A stretch of DNA of 64,000 nt from Kutzneria viridogrisea (GCA_014138725.1 JACJID010000001.1:682001-746000), one strand, 5' to 3'; shown: positions 44,097 through 53,122, numbered from the stretch's first letter. Translations and numbers: made by a program. The notes: generated by a model from the letters alone, not told the origin.

Positions 44097-46697
44097 ATGC
44101 ATTTCTTCCTTCTCGGGTCGCTGGAGGTAACGGTCGGCGATCGCACGCTGCAGTTGGGTGGGGTCAAACAGCGCCTGGCCCTGGCTCTGCTGCTGTCGCG
44201 GGCCAATGAACTGGTACCGGCCAGCCAGCTGATGCTGGCGCTGTGGCCGGACGAGACCCCCATCTCCGCCCGGAAAATCCTGCACAACGCGGTATCGGGG
44301 ATCCGCAAACTCCTGGCCGTGGCCGACAGTGGACCCGACGCGCCGCAACTACTCACCAAGGCCCCCGGCTACCTGTTGCAGGTCTCGCCGGAGCAGGTCG
44401 ACCTGATGCGTTTCCAGTTGCTGGTCCAGCAGGGGCAGGGCGAGGTCGCCGCTGGCCAGTGGGCCCAGGCCGCGGAGGTGCTGGGGCAGGCGCTGGGATT
44501 GTGGCGCGGGCCGATGCTGTCGGATCTGCTGGAGGCGGGCGCGGACTGGCCGGAGATCGGCCTGGCCAGCACGGTCCGGTTGACCGCGATCGAGGACCGC
44601 ACCGAGGCCCTCCTGCGTCTGGGCCGGGGCGGGGAGTTGCTGGGGGAGTTGGAGGCGTTGGCGGAGCAGGAACCGTTGCGCGAGCGCTTGTGCGGGCAGT
44701 TGATGCGCGTGCTGTACCAGCACGGTAGGCAGGCCGAGGCGCTGGCCGTCTACCGCCGTACCCGTACGGTGCTGGCCGAGCAACTGGGACTGGATCCCAA
44801 TCCCCAGTTGCAGGAGCTGGAGCGAGCGATCCTCAACCACGACCTGGACACCCCGCCTACCGAGGTGCCCGAGTCGGTCCCCGAACAACGTGAGGTCGCG
44901 GCTCTGTCGTCGCGGGAAAGTCTTGAGCTGGAGGAGATCCAGCAGATCAGTACCGTGCTGGTGGTCGCCAGTGCCCCGCCGGGTCAGTCGTTGACCGCCG
45001 AGGGCCTCGACCTGGTCCGCGACTACGTCGGTGCCGTCCTGGCCCAGCAGGCGCGGGATCGGGAGGTGGCGTTGCTGGAGGAGCCCGAGGCTGACCTCGG
45101 GTCGTTCCTGGCGGAGGTGGGCGCGGGCTGGCAGGACGCCGGTGATGGGGGTGGGTCGGTGCTGTGGTTGGCCTCGACCGGGGTGCGGGAGGTGCGGGAA
45201 TTCGATACCTGGCGGGCGGTGCGGCTGGCCCGGGGTGTGCACAGCCAGCTGACGGTGGATCGGGGCGGGCTGCCCGGCGGTGGGGGTGTGCCGCCGTTTG
45301 AGGTGCGGATCGTGGTCACCACCGGCAACGCCCGCGTGCGCCGTGGCAGCGCGGAGGGGGCGGTCGTGTGGCCGTGTCCGGAGCAGGACCTGCTCGCCCG
45401 GTGCCTGCGGCTGCTGACCGACGAAGGCAGGGCACCGGTACGGATGTGTGCCACCACGCTGGAGGCGGTGAGCATGCTGGACCGGGCTGAGCACCTGCCG
45501 TTCGTGGCGCGCCAGGATGAGCTGGAGACCCTGGACTGTCTGCTGGAGGCGACCCGGGTCAAGCGGCAGCCGCATCTGGTCACGGTGTTCGGCCATGCCG
45601 GGGTGGGGCGTAGCCGGTTGATCAAGCAGTGGCTCGACCGTGTCGCGGGGGATCCGGGGGTGAGCTGTGTGGTGGTGCGGTCCCAGGCCCCGATCACGCG
45701 CAGCTCCCCGACCGCGGAGCTGGCGAGCCTGGTCCGTGCGGCCGCGGGGGTGGAGGCCGGTGCCCGGGCCGCGGTGGTCGATATCAAGCTCGCCGAACTG
45801 ATCGAGCGGGTCGTGGACGAGCACCGATGTTCCTGGGTGCTGGCCCACCTGAGCACGCTGCTCAATCCCGACCGTGGCGGGGATTCGTTGGCGGAGGCCG
45901 CGGTCGAGGCCTGCGCGGTGTTGTTCGAGGCGCTGGCGGGGTGGCGTCCGCTGGTGTTGGTGGTGGAGGACCTGCACTGGGCCGATACCGCGGTCGTGGA
46001 CTTCCTCAACCTGATGGTGACGCGCCTGGGTGGGGTGCCGTTGCTGGTGGTGGCCACCAGTAGGCCGGAGTTGCTTGACCGGCATCCCGTGTGGGGTGCG
46101 GGGTGGTCGCGCAGTTGTTCGTTGTGGTTGCAGGGGTTGTCGGATGAGGAGACCCTGCGTGTGCTGTGGAACTCCTACGCGGCCCCCGGGGAGAAGTCTC
46201 GTGGGCGCGGTGGGCGGTGGTCGCCGGAGGACCTGCGTGTCATGGTGGCCCCATTGGGGGGTAACCCGTTGTTCGCGGTGGAGTACGGGCGGGTTCTGCG
46301 TGAGTCGCCGACCGGGGCGACCGTCGCGGAGATGGCTACCGCGTTGCCGTATTCGGTGCGTTCCAGGTTGGCGTTGTTGTTGAACAGTCTGCCCACTCCG
46401 GCGCGGGTGGTGCTCTATGACGTGGCGTTGTTCGATGACGGGGCGACCGAGTCGGTGCTTGGGGTGCTCGCGCGGCAGGGTGGCCAGCCCGTGCCCTATC
46501 GGTGGCTGCGATATCTGGAGCATCGGGACATCCTGCGGCGCGTTACCGGGTCGGGTGGTCAGGGTGAGGCGGAGTACGTGTTCGTCAGTGCGCACTTGCG
46601 CGCGGTGGCACGGGCGCGGGTCCCCGAGGCGGTACTGGCGCGTAAGCGGTGCCTGATCGCGTCACCAGCCAACCAACCCGAAATCCTCACCGGTTAG
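44097..46697 (+). CDS. Large SARP-family pathway regulator (OmpR-type DNA-binding, BTAD, ATPase)
   Basis: 866 aa from ATG 44097. Residues 1-95 form the winged-helix domain (FLLGSLEVTVGDRTLQLGG; LWPDETPISARKILHNAVSG). The bacterial transcriptional activation domain follows (about 100-245; MRVLYQHGRQAEALAVYRR). A middle region (about 280-460) recalls a decayed class III cyclase domain (FEVRIVVTTGNARVR). An AAA/STAND ATPase comes next, with Walker B LVLVVEDLHWAD and a Walker A reading GHAGVGRS, where Arg replaces the usual Lys. SARPs activate adjacent biosynthetic genes by binding heptamer direct repeats; this one heads the cluster. The C-terminal repeats of longer relatives are absent. Confidence 0.9.
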   Translation: MHFFLLGSLEVTVGDRTLQLGGVKQRLALALLLSRANELVPASQLMLALWPDETPISARKILHNAVSGIRKLLAVADSGPDAPQLLTKAPGYLLQVSPEQVDLMRFQLLVQQGQGEVAAGQWAQAAEVLGQALGLWRGPMLSDLLEAGADWPEIGLASTVRLTAIEDRTEALLRLGRGGELLGELEALAEQEPLRERLCGQLMRVLYQHGRQAEALAVYRRTRTVLAEQLGLDPNPQLQELERAILNHDLDTPPTEVPESVPEQREVAALSSRESLELEEIQQISTVLVVASAPPGQSLTAEGLDLVRDYVGAVLAQQARDREVALLEEPEADLGSFLAEVGAGWQDAGDGGGSVLWLASTGVREVREFDTWRAVRLARGVHSQLTVDRGGLPGGGGVPPFEVRIVVTTGNARVRRGSAEGAVVWPCPEQDLLARCLRLLTDEGRAPVRMCATTLEAVSMLDRAEHLPFVARQDELETLDCLLEATRVKRQPHLVTVFGHAGVGRSRLIKQWLDRVAGDPGVSCVVVRSQAPITRSSPTAELASLVRAAAGVEAGARAAVVDIKLAELIERVVDEHRCSWVLAHLSTLLNPDRGGDSLAEAAVEACAVLFEALAGWRPLVLVVEDLHWADTAVVDFLNLMVTRLGGVPLLVVATSRPELLDRHPVWGAGWSRSCSLWLQGLSDEETLRVLWNSYAAPGEKSRGRGGRWSPEDLRVMVAPLGGNPLFAVEYGRVLRESPTGATVAEMATALPYSVRSRLALLLNSLPTPARVVLYDVALFDDGATESVLGVLARQGGQPVPYRWLRYLEHRDILRRVTGSGGQGEAEYVFVSAHLRAVARARVPEAVLARKRCLIASPANQPEILTG

Positions 46698-46751
46698 CCG
46701 CCAGTTACCGGGTGGCGGCTCGACGCGCCGCCGCCGCCCGGTAACTGGCGG
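46698..46751. terminator. 15-bp perfect inverted repeat after the SARP gene
   Basis: CCGCCAGTTACCGGG (46698-46712) pairs with CCCGGTAACTGGCGG (46737-46751), starting 1 bp after the SARP stop and ending 83 bp before the ligase start. It can end the SARP transcript. It also carries two copies of the CGGTAAYY element seen elsewhere in the cluster, and a third (GATTACCGGG) follows at 46755, so it may double as a regulatory site. Confidence 0.6.
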
Positions 46752-46834
46752 TCGGATTACCGGGCGCTTGCCCGCCCCGATCTACGCTCGCCCTCGTTTC
46801 AAGACCGTTGCCAACCAACAAGGTGGAGCACGCG

Positions 46835-48415
46835 ATGGCGAAATCCGATTTCGACCTTGCCCACCAGTACCGTGGGACCGACGCGCGCTCCCCGGCCGAT
46901 CCGTGGCGCACCGCGGTGGCCGTCCTCGCCGCACACGCGCGGTCCCGGCCGGATGCGCCCATGCTGACCGCTGTCGCGCCGGACGGTGCCCAGACCACCC
47001 TCACCTACGGCGTGGCGGACCTGGCCACCCGTCGGCTGGCCGCGTGGTTGCAGGCGGAGTTCGGGACGGCGCCGAACACGGTGCTCGGCCTGGCGCCGGT
47101 CAACGACGTCCCGTCCGTGCTGGCCGTGCTCGCGGCCCTGCGCGCCGGCCACGGCGTGCTGATGCTGGGGCCCGCCGATCCGCCGGAGCGGCACGCGGAA
47201 CAGGCCGCCGCGCTCGGCGTGCGGGCCGTACTGCGGACCCCGGACGGCGGCACCGGCACGGTCGTCATGCCGCGCTGGGAGGACCTGCCCGAGGCCGAAC
47301 CGGTCGACCCCCGGATCGATCCGATGACCGACGCGCTGTTCTTCGGCACCTCCGGTTCGACGGCGGCCGCCAAGCTGGTCGCGCAGACCCACGGCAACCT
47401 GGTCGCCAACGCGGCGGGCCTGGGCCGCCTGCACGGGTTGCGCCCCGGTGACCGGGTCCTGGGCTGCCTGCCCATCCACCACGTCAACGGGCTGCACTTC
47501 ACCGTGCTGGGCACGATGTTCGCCGGCGCTCACACGATCCTCGCCCACTCGTTCACGCCGTTCGGCTACCCGGCTCTGGTGCGGCAGTTCCGGCCGCGCA
47601 TCGCCAGCGTGGTGCCCAGTGTCCTGGAGGCACTGGTGGAGACCTGGCGAGCCCCGTCGCTGCCCGCGGAGTTCGACTACTTCGTCTCCGCCGCGGCCCC
47701 CTTGCAGGCCAGCACGGCGCGCGCGGTGGCCGACCGGCTGGGCGCGCGCGTGCTCCAGGGCTACGGGCTGTCGGAGACCACGAACTTCTCCGCGACGATT
47801 CCCCCGAACCTGTCCGAGGACGCCTACCGCGCGCTGCTGCTGGACACCGACATCCCCTCGGTGGGCGTCGCCTTCCCCGGCAACGAGATCGCGGTGCTCG
47901 ACGAGCACTGCGCGCCGGTCCCCGCCGGTCAGGTCGGCGAGGTGTGCATGCGCGGCCACAACGTGATGTCCCGCTACGCGGGCAATCCCCAGGCCACGGC
48001 CGAGGCGTTCCAGGGTGGCTGGTTCCACTCCCAGGACCTCGGGTTTCTCCGCCACGACGAGCGGAGTGGCCGGGACTTCCTGGTCCTCACCGGGCGGTTG
48101 AAGAACATCGCCAAGGTCGCCGGGGAAACCGTGTCGCTGGAGGAGATGGACCGGGTGCTGCGTGCCCTGCCCGAGGTGCGTGACGCCGCCTGCATCGCCA
48201 CCGCGGACCGGTTCTCCGGCGAGCGGATCGTGGCCGCCGTCGTGCTTGCCCCCTGGGCGGACCAGGCGTGTCTGGACGCCCCGCTGCGCGCCCGTTTCTC
48301 CCCGGCGGTGCTGCCCAGCCGATTCGTGCTCGTGCCGGAGATTCCGCGCACCTCCACCGGGAAGGTGCTGCGCCCACAGCTGCGAAGCGAACTGGTCGGG
48401 ATGCCCGACCTGTGA
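46835..48415 (+). CDS. Acyl-CoA synthetase-like adenylating enzyme
   Basis: 526 aa from ATG 46835, with AAGGTGGAG upstream. ANL-superfamily motifs: P-loop FFGTSGSTAAAKLVAQTH (the usual TGxPK is TAAAK), GCLPIHHVNGLH, YGLSETTNFS, the hinge/A8 region LTGRLKNIAKVAGETVS and the catalytic lysine in PRTSTGKVLR. It should activate a carboxylic acid as its adenylate and pass it to CoA or a carrier protein; the carrier at 53119-53367 is a candidate acceptor. Substrate unknown. It begins the plus-strand ligase-ALDH-GNAT set. Confidence 0.87.
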   Translation: MAKSDFDLAHQYRGTDARSPADPWRTAVAVLAAHARSRPDAPMLTAVAPDGAQTTLTYGVADLATRRLAAWLQAEFGTAPNTVLGLAPVNDVPSVLAVLAALRAGHGVLMLGPADPPERHAEQAAALGVRAVLRTPDGGTGTVVMPRWEDLPEAEPVDPRIDPMTDALFFGTSGSTAAAKLVAQTHGNLVANAAGLGRLHGLRPGDRVLGCLPIHHVNGLHFTVLGTMFAGAHTILAHSFTPFGYPALVRQFRPRIASVVPSVLEALVETWRAPSLPAEFDYFVSAAAPLQASTARAVADRLGARVLQGYGLSETTNFSATIPPNLSEDAYRALLLDTDIPSVGVAFPGNEIAVLDEHCAPVPAGQVGEVCMRGHNVMSRYAGNPQATAEAFQGGWFHSQDLGFLRHDERSGRDFLVLTGRLKNIAKVAGETVSLEEMDRVLRALPEVRDAACIATADRFSGERIVAAVVLAPWADQACLDAPLRARFSPAVLPSRFVLVPEIPRTSTGKVLRPQLRSELVGMPDL

Positions 48416-48470
48416 TCCACCGCGGGCGGCCGGGGCACCCAGCCGGCCGCCCGCCAGTCGAAGGAGACAG

Positions 48471-49832
48471 ATGCTGATGGCCGAGCGTGCGACGACCCTG
48501 GTTGACCCGCGCACCGGGCGCCCCAGGGGCAAGTCGCCGATCAGCGACGAGGTCGATGTGGCTGCCGTGGTGGCCACAGCCCGCGAAACGGCGGTCGCAT
48601 GGGCCCGGTTGACCCCACGGGAGCGGTCCGGCCGACTGCTGGAGCTGGCGGTCGTCATCGAGCAGCACACCGAGAGCTACACCCGGGCCGAACAGGCGGG
48701 TACCGGCAAGCCCGAGGCCGAGGCGCGGGTCGAGGTGGGCAACTGCGTTGATGTACTGCGGTTCTACGCGGGCGCGGCCCGCGCGGAGACCACGCCGGGC
48801 TCCGGCCGTCGGATGGCGGGGCTGGAGAGTTGGGTGCGGTGGGAGCCGCTGGGCGTGGTCGCCGCGATCGTGCCGTGGAACTATCCCCTGCTGATGGCGA
48901 TGTGGCGGCTGGGCCCCGCGCTGGCCGCGGGCAACACCGTGATACTCAAGCCCGCGGAGACCACCCCGGAGTCGGTGCAGCTGCTCGCCGAGCACGCGGC
49001 GCCGATCCTGGGTCCCGACGTGATCTCGGTGCTGCCCGGCGACCGCGCCACCGGACAGCACCTGGTGAGCAGTGGGATCAACGCGGTGGCCTTCACCGGC
49101 AGCCTGCAGGGCGGTCTGGACGTGGTCAAGCGTGCCGGTGTGCGCAGGGTGAGCCTGGAGCTGGGCGGCAACGGCCCCGCGCTGGTCCTGCCCGACGCGC
49201 CCGCGGACACCGCGGCCGAGCTGGTGGCGGCCTGCCTCTACAACGCCGGGCAGAGCTGTGCGGCCCCGGCCCGCGTGATCACCCTGCGGAAGAACTACGA
49301 GCAGACCGTGCACGCCCTCGCGGCGGCGATGGAGAAGCAACTGGCCGGACGCGACTTCGGGCCCCTGAACAACCCCGACCAGCTCGACCGGTTCGACTCG
49401 ATCCTGGCCCGCAGCGGCGCCGGTTTCCGTTACGAGTCTGGTTTGCGGCTCGCCGAGGACGAGCAGGACGGGTTCTGGCGTGCCGGGCAGATCCTGGCCG
49501 ACCTCAGCCCGGACGACCCGGCCGTGGTGGAGGAACTGTTCGGCCCGGTGCTGACCGTGCAGTCCGCCCCCGACCTGGCTGGTGCGGTACGGCTGGCCAA
49601 CTCGGTGCCGCAGGCGCTGGGGGCCAGCGTGTGGGGGTCGGACGTGGGCACCGTGCTCACCGTGGCTGGCGAGGTCAACGCGGGCGAGGTCTGGGTCAAC
49701 TGCCACCTCAAGCAGACCGCGGAACTCCCGCACGGCGGCCGCGGCCAGTCCGGGACCGGCACCGACCTGAGTGTGCTGGCGCTGGCGGACTACCAGCGTC
49801 CCAAGACCGTCACCGTCCGGGGGGCGTACTGA
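48471..49832 (+). CDS. Aldehyde dehydrogenase of the biosynthetic cluster
   Basis: 453 aa from ATG 48471, after AAGGAGACAG (ATG 48477 is also possible). Motifs: IVPWNYPLLMAMWRLGPALAAG, AFTGSLQGG, the base in SLELGGNGPALVL, the nucleophile in NAGQSCAAPARV and EELFGPVLTV. Slightly short for the superfamily. It likely oxidises an aldehyde intermediate to an acid (or an amino-aldehyde, as relatives do). TGATG overlap couples it to the GNAT that follows. Confidence 0.9.
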   Translation: MLMAERATTLVDPRTGRPRGKSPISDEVDVAAVVATARETAVAWARLTPRERSGRLLELAVVIEQHTESYTRAEQAGTGKPEAEARVEVGNCVDVLRFYAGAARAETTPGSGRRMAGLESWVRWEPLGVVAAIVPWNYPLLMAMWRLGPALAAGNTVILKPAETTPESVQLLAEHAAPILGPDVISVLPGDRATGQHLVSSGINAVAFTGSLQGGLDVVKRAGVRRVSLELGGNGPALVLPDAPADTAAELVAACLYNAGQSCAAPARVITLRKNYEQTVHALAAAMEKQLAGRDFGPLNNPDQLDRFDSILARSGAGFRYESGLRLAEDEQDGFWRAGQILADLSPDDPAVVEELFGPVLTVQSAPDLAGAVRLANSVPQALGASVWGSDVGTVLTVAGEVNAGEVWVNCHLKQTAELPHGGRGQSGTGTDLSVLALADYQRPKTVTVRGAY

Positions 49833-50350
49833 TGGCCGCGCACACCTGGGAAGTCGCCTCGAACCCGGACGAGGTGCACGAGCTGCTCTGCGCCAGCGAC
49901 CGATTCCAGGCGGGCCGGTTCGACTCCCCAGTGCCGACACGCAATCCGGCCACCACAGCCAAGCGGGTGGCCGCCGGGGTCGTGCACCTGCTGCGGGTGC
50001 ACGACCAGGCAGCGGCCATGTTCACGCTGACCTGGGAACCCGCGTTCGAGGAGCCCTCCGGCGTGTTCCCGGCGGCTCGTCGCCCGGCCTACCTGGGCCG
50101 CCTCGCGGTACGCCCCGATCTGGCCGGGACGGGTTCGCTGGCGGGTGCGCAGTGCGTGCGACGGGCGCTGTCGCTGGCGCGTGAGCAGGGCGCGGACATG
50201 ATCCGCGCCGAGGCCAATCCCGACCTCGAAGCCACCGTGGACATGTTGGTGGTGTTGGGTTTCACGCGATGTGAGCAGGTGTTCGCCGACGACTCAGGCC
50301 GCAGGCGTGTCCATCTGTACCAGTGGTTGGGGGACACGCCTGCGGCCTGA
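49832..50350 (+). CDS. GNAT-family N-acetyltransferase of the cluster
   Basis: 172 aa from ATG 49832, overlapping the ALDH stop. The CoA-binding segment is LAVRPDLAGTGSLAGAQCVRR, with LGRLAV as the preceding strand and VVLGFTRCEQVF near the end. It could acylate an amine of the product or intermediate, or give self-resistance. Its last 19 codons are part of a 19-bp perfect inverted repeat, so the 3' end is shaped by a terminator structure. Confidence 0.82.
   Translation: MAAHTWEVASNPDEVHELLCASDRFQAGRFDSPVPTRNPATTAKRVAAGVVHLLRVHDQAAAMFTLTWEPAFEEPSGVFPAARRPAYLGRLAVRPDLAGTGSLAGAQCVRRALSLAREQGADMIRAEANPDLEATVDMLVVLGFTRCEQVFADDSGRRRVHLYQWLGDTPAA
50294..50350. terminator. 19-bp perfect inverted repeat inside the end of the GNAT gene
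   Basis: TCAGGCCGCAGGCGTGTCC (50294-50312) and GGACACGCCTGCGGCCTGA (50332-50350) pair perfectly around a 19-nt loop. The right arm ends exactly at the GNAT stop codon, and the convergent methyltransferase ends 9 bp further on, so this should stop transcripts from both sides. Confidence 0.75.
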
Positions 50351-50358
50351 TCGGTCGG

Positions 50359-51126
50359 TCAGGGGCGGACGGCCTTGAAGACGGTGCGGCACGGGGTGCT
50401 GGTGCGAGAGCAGGACCCCGAGTCGCATTTCAGGTCGGCACCCCCGAACTCGTGGGTCACGGGCTCCAGCCCGGCCGAGCACAGCGCGGTGACGACGGTC
50501 TCGTGGTCGTAGTACCAGCTGGTCAGGGTCTGGTCCACGCGCTCAACGCGGTCGCCGCCGTTGTACACGCCGGAGACTCGCAGCATGCCCGAGCGCGTCT
50601 CAGGGTCCCACGCCCCCCGCTTGACCACGACCGCTTCCGGGGTGTCGGTGACGGTGACGTGGTTCCAGTGCAGGAAGTGGGACTGCTCGAACAGGTCGAA
50701 CACGAACACCCCGCCCGGGGCCAGGGCCGCGTGCACGGCGGCGAAGCACCGCTCCAGCTCCGCGGACGAGGGCAGGTGGTTGAGTGCACCGTCGAGGCTG
50801 AAGCAGGCCGATACCTGCTGCGGCAGGGTGAACTCGCGGGCGTCGCTGACCACCAGTCGCAGTCGGCCCTCCTGCTTGGCCTCGCTGTTGCGGGTGCTGG
50901 CGATGTCGAGCATCGCCTTGGATCCGTCTACCCCGACCATCTGCCACCCCGCGTCGAGCAGGTAGGAGGTGGTGATCCCGGTGCCACAGCACAGGTCCAC
51001 CGCGGTGTGCGGGAGCTGGGTGGTCCTCGTGAGGTGCTCGGCCAGCCGTGGGGAGAAGCGGTGCACCCAGCCGGTGTAGCTGCTGTCGAAGAAGGACGCG
51101 AATCCCGCGCCGTAGTAGTTGCCCAT
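50359..51126 (-). CDS. Class I SAM-dependent methyltransferase
   Basis: 255 aa from ATG 51126. Motif I is TAVDLCCGTGITTSYLLDAG, the acidic post-I residue is in MVGVDGSKAMLDIA, and motif IV is VSACFSLDGALNHL, followed by APGGVFVFDLF. It methylates a small-molecule N-, O- or C-centre; which one is unknown. Several Cys near the C-terminus (DLKCDSGSCSRTSTPCR) are unusual for the family and might bind metal. It is the last gene of the minus-strand biosynthetic operon. Confidence 0.87.
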   Translation of the reverse strand: MGNYYGAGFASFFDSSYTGWVHRFSPRLAEHLTRTTQLPHTAVDLCCGTGITTSYLLDAGWQMVGVDGSKAMLDIASTRNSEAKQEGRLRLVVSDAREFTLPQQVSACFSLDGALNHLPSSAELERCFAAVHAALAPGGVFVFDLFEQSHFLHWNHVTVTDTPEAVVVKRGAWDPETRSGMLRVSGVYNGGDRVERVDQTLTSWYYDHETVVTALCSAGLEPVTHEFGGADLKCDSGSCSRTSTPCRTVFKAVRP

Positions 51127-51140
51127 CTGATTGTCCTCTC

Positions 51141-52151
51141 TCAGCGGCAGCTGAAGTGGTGAACGGTGCGGTGCCGGTGGGTGTGCCCGGGGTCCAGGCG
51201 GACCGAGGGAAACTCCGGGCGGTTGGGGGCGTCCGGCAGCGCACCGGTCTCCAGGCAGATCCCGGCCCGGGGGCGTTGGCTGAAGAAGTCGCCGGTGTAC
51301 ACGCCGACCGCGGGCTGATCGGTGCTCACCCGCATGGTGCGTCCGCTGCCAGGATGGGACAGCTCCGCTACGCGGGACTCGTCGCCAAGCAGGTAGCAGT
51401 TGTCCAGCTTGGTGCCAGCCAGGCTTCGCGCGGTGGTCAAGTCCAACCCCGTCCCGCGTACCTGGGCGGGGGGACCGGGCAGCGGAATGACCTCCTCGTC
51501 GAAGCGCACGGCCTCGGTGGCGTCCAACCGCAGCCAGTGCTCGTCGATCGTGCCGCTGCCGGCGAGGTTCCAGAAGGTGTGGTTGGTCAGCCCTACGATG
51601 GTGGGCGCCGTGGTGCGCGCGGAGTGCTCGATGGTCAGCGTGCAGCCCGGCTCGAACCGGTACGTCGTGGTGACGTCCACCTCGCCGGGATAGCCCTGGT
51701 CCCCGTCCGGGCTGGTGAGCGAGAGCCGCACTTCCAGCGCGTCACCGTCCCGCCCCGCCTCCGCCGACCAGACGCGGCGGTCGAACCCGTCGGAGCCGCC
51801 GTGGACGTGGTGGCGCCCCTGGTTGCGGTCCAGCTCGTAGCGCAGGCCGTCCAGTTCGAACTCCCCGCCGGACACGCACCGGCAGTAGCGCCCGACGGTG
51901 GCGCCAACGTAGGGGTTGCTCGCCTGGTCGAGGTAGGCGGGCAGGTCCGGCAGGCGCACGCACACGTTGTCCACCTGCCCGTCCCGGTCAGGTACCCGGA
52001 CCTCCACCAGCGTCGCGCCGTAGGTCCACACGGTGACGCCCCACCCCTGGCCAACCTCGAGTGAGTACGACTCGACTTCGGCCGCAGGGCGGCCTTCGCA
52101 CGCGGGCGCGGTACCGACCGCAGTGCGCTCGATGCGAGGACTTGTGGCCAT
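51141..52151 (-). CDS. Aldose 1-epimerase (galactose mutarotase)-family protein
   Basis: 336 aa from ATG 52151. Family motifs: the substrate-binding HHVHGGSDGFDRRVW, IVGLTNHTFWNLAG and the catalytic Glu in ICLETGALPDAPN. The first motif (GRYCRCVSGGEFELDG) departs from the usual GRxANRI, with cysteines in its place. It interconverts sugar anomers in the cytoplasm, or has been recruited for another sugar-like epimerisation. It lies 11 bp after the LLM oxidoreductase and 14 bp before the methyltransferase, firmly within the operon. Confidence 0.87.
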   Translation of the reverse strand: MATSPRIERTAVGTAPACEGRPAAEVESYSLEVGQGWGVTVWTYGATLVEVRVPDRDGQVDNVCVRLPDLPAYLDQASNPYVGATVGRYCRCVSGGEFELDGLRYELDRNQGRHHVHGGSDGFDRRVWSAEAGRDGDALEVRLSLTSPDGDQGYPGEVDVTTTYRFEPGCTLTIEHSARTTAPTIVGLTNHTFWNLAGSGTIDEHWLRLDATEAVRFDEEVIPLPGPPAQVRGTGLDLTTARSLAGTKLDNCYLLGDESRVAELSHPGSGRTMRVSTDQPAVGVYTGDFFSQRPRAGICLETGALPDAPNRPEFPSVRLDPGHTHRHRTVHHFSCR

Positions 52152-52162
52152 GGTGACTCCTC

Positions 52163-53122
52163 TCAGGCGAATCGGCGGCGAAGTTCCGGCACGACTTGCT
52201 CGGCGAACAGGGTGACGGTCAGCCAGTCCACCGGCGGGCGGGCGCCGAGTACGAAGTCGGTGACGCCGAGCCGGACGTAGGGCACCAGGGCCTCCACGCA
52301 CTGTTCGGGTGTGCCGAACACCAGGAACTCCGGCCACACCGGAGAGTCCGGTGGGTAGCTGCGCCGCAGCTCGGCCAGCCGCGCCGGTACCTCCGCGAGG
52401 TTCTCGGCCAGCAGCACCCGGAACGTCATCGAGTGCCGGATCTCCTCCGGCGCGCGCCGCACCTCGGCGCAGTGCCCGCGCAGGGACTCGCACCGGGCGC
52501 GGTACACCTCCTGCGGGACGACCAGGCTGTTCCACACGTCGGCGTGCTCGGCGACCACCCGCAGCAGCCGCGGCCCGGCGCCGCCGATCACCAGCGGCAC
52601 CCTGGCCTGCAACGGTGCCGGTCGCAGGTGGGCGTCGGTGAGCTGGACGTGCTTGCCCTGGAAGGAGAACCGCTCTCCCGACCACAGGCCGCGCAGCACG
52701 CGTGCGGTCTCATCCAGCAGTTGCAGGCGCTCTGCCGCCGAGGGCCACGGCAGACCGTACTGTTGGTAGGCTAAGTCCCCACCGCCCGAGCCGATACCCA
52801 GTTCCAGACGCCCGCCGCTGACGTGGTCGATGGTCGCGGCCGCCGCGGCGAGCATCGCCGGGTGCCGCCAGGCCACCGCCGAGACCAGCAGCGCGCACCG
52901 GACCCGGCTGGTGTGGGCGGCCAGTGCCGAGAGCAGGGTCGTGCTCTCGAAACACGGCCCGTCCGGCCCGCCCATCGGCGGTCGCAGGTGGTCGAACACC
53001 GAGCACCAGTCGTAGCCCAGTTCCTCGGCGCCCCGCCACAGCGCCAGGCACTCCTCGAACGCGTGGTTCTGCTGTCCTGAGTGGACACCGAAGCGCAGGC
53101 CGCGCTCAGTCGGCGGGGTCAT
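52163..53122 (-). CDS. LLM-family (luciferase-like) flavin/F420-dependent oxidoreductase
   Basis: 319 aa from ATG 53122, which overlaps the carrier protein stop (ATGA). The TIM-barrel signature includes GYDWCSVFDHLRPPMGG, CALLVSAVAWRHPAMLA, DHVSGGRLELGIGSG and VPLVIGGAGPRLLRVVAEHAD, as in F420-dependent members of the family. It could oxidise or hydroxylate a substrate, possibly while it is attached to the adjacent carrier protein. FMN against F420 cannot be decided from sequence. Confidence 0.88.
   Translation of the reverse strand: MTPPTERGLRFGVHSGQQNHAFEECLALWRGAEELGYDWCSVFDHLRPPMGGPDGPCFESTTLLSALAAHTSRVRCALLVSAVAWRHPAMLAAAAATIDHVSGGRLELGIGSGGGDLAYQQYGLPWPSAAERLQLLDETARVLRGLWSGERFSFQGKHVQLTDAHLRPAPLQARVPLVIGGAGPRLLRVVAEHADVWNSLVVPQEVYRARCESLRGHCAEVRRAPEEIRHSMTFRVLLAENLAEVPARLAELRRSYPPDSPVWPEFLVFGTPEQCVEALVPYVRLGVTDFVLGARPPVDWLTVTLFAEQVVPELRRRFA

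Noticed and set aside
44349-46595. Minus-strand ORF of about 750 codons opposite the SARP gene
   Set aside because: GC-bias artefact; the plus strand encodes recognisable winged-helix, BTAD and Walker B motifs.
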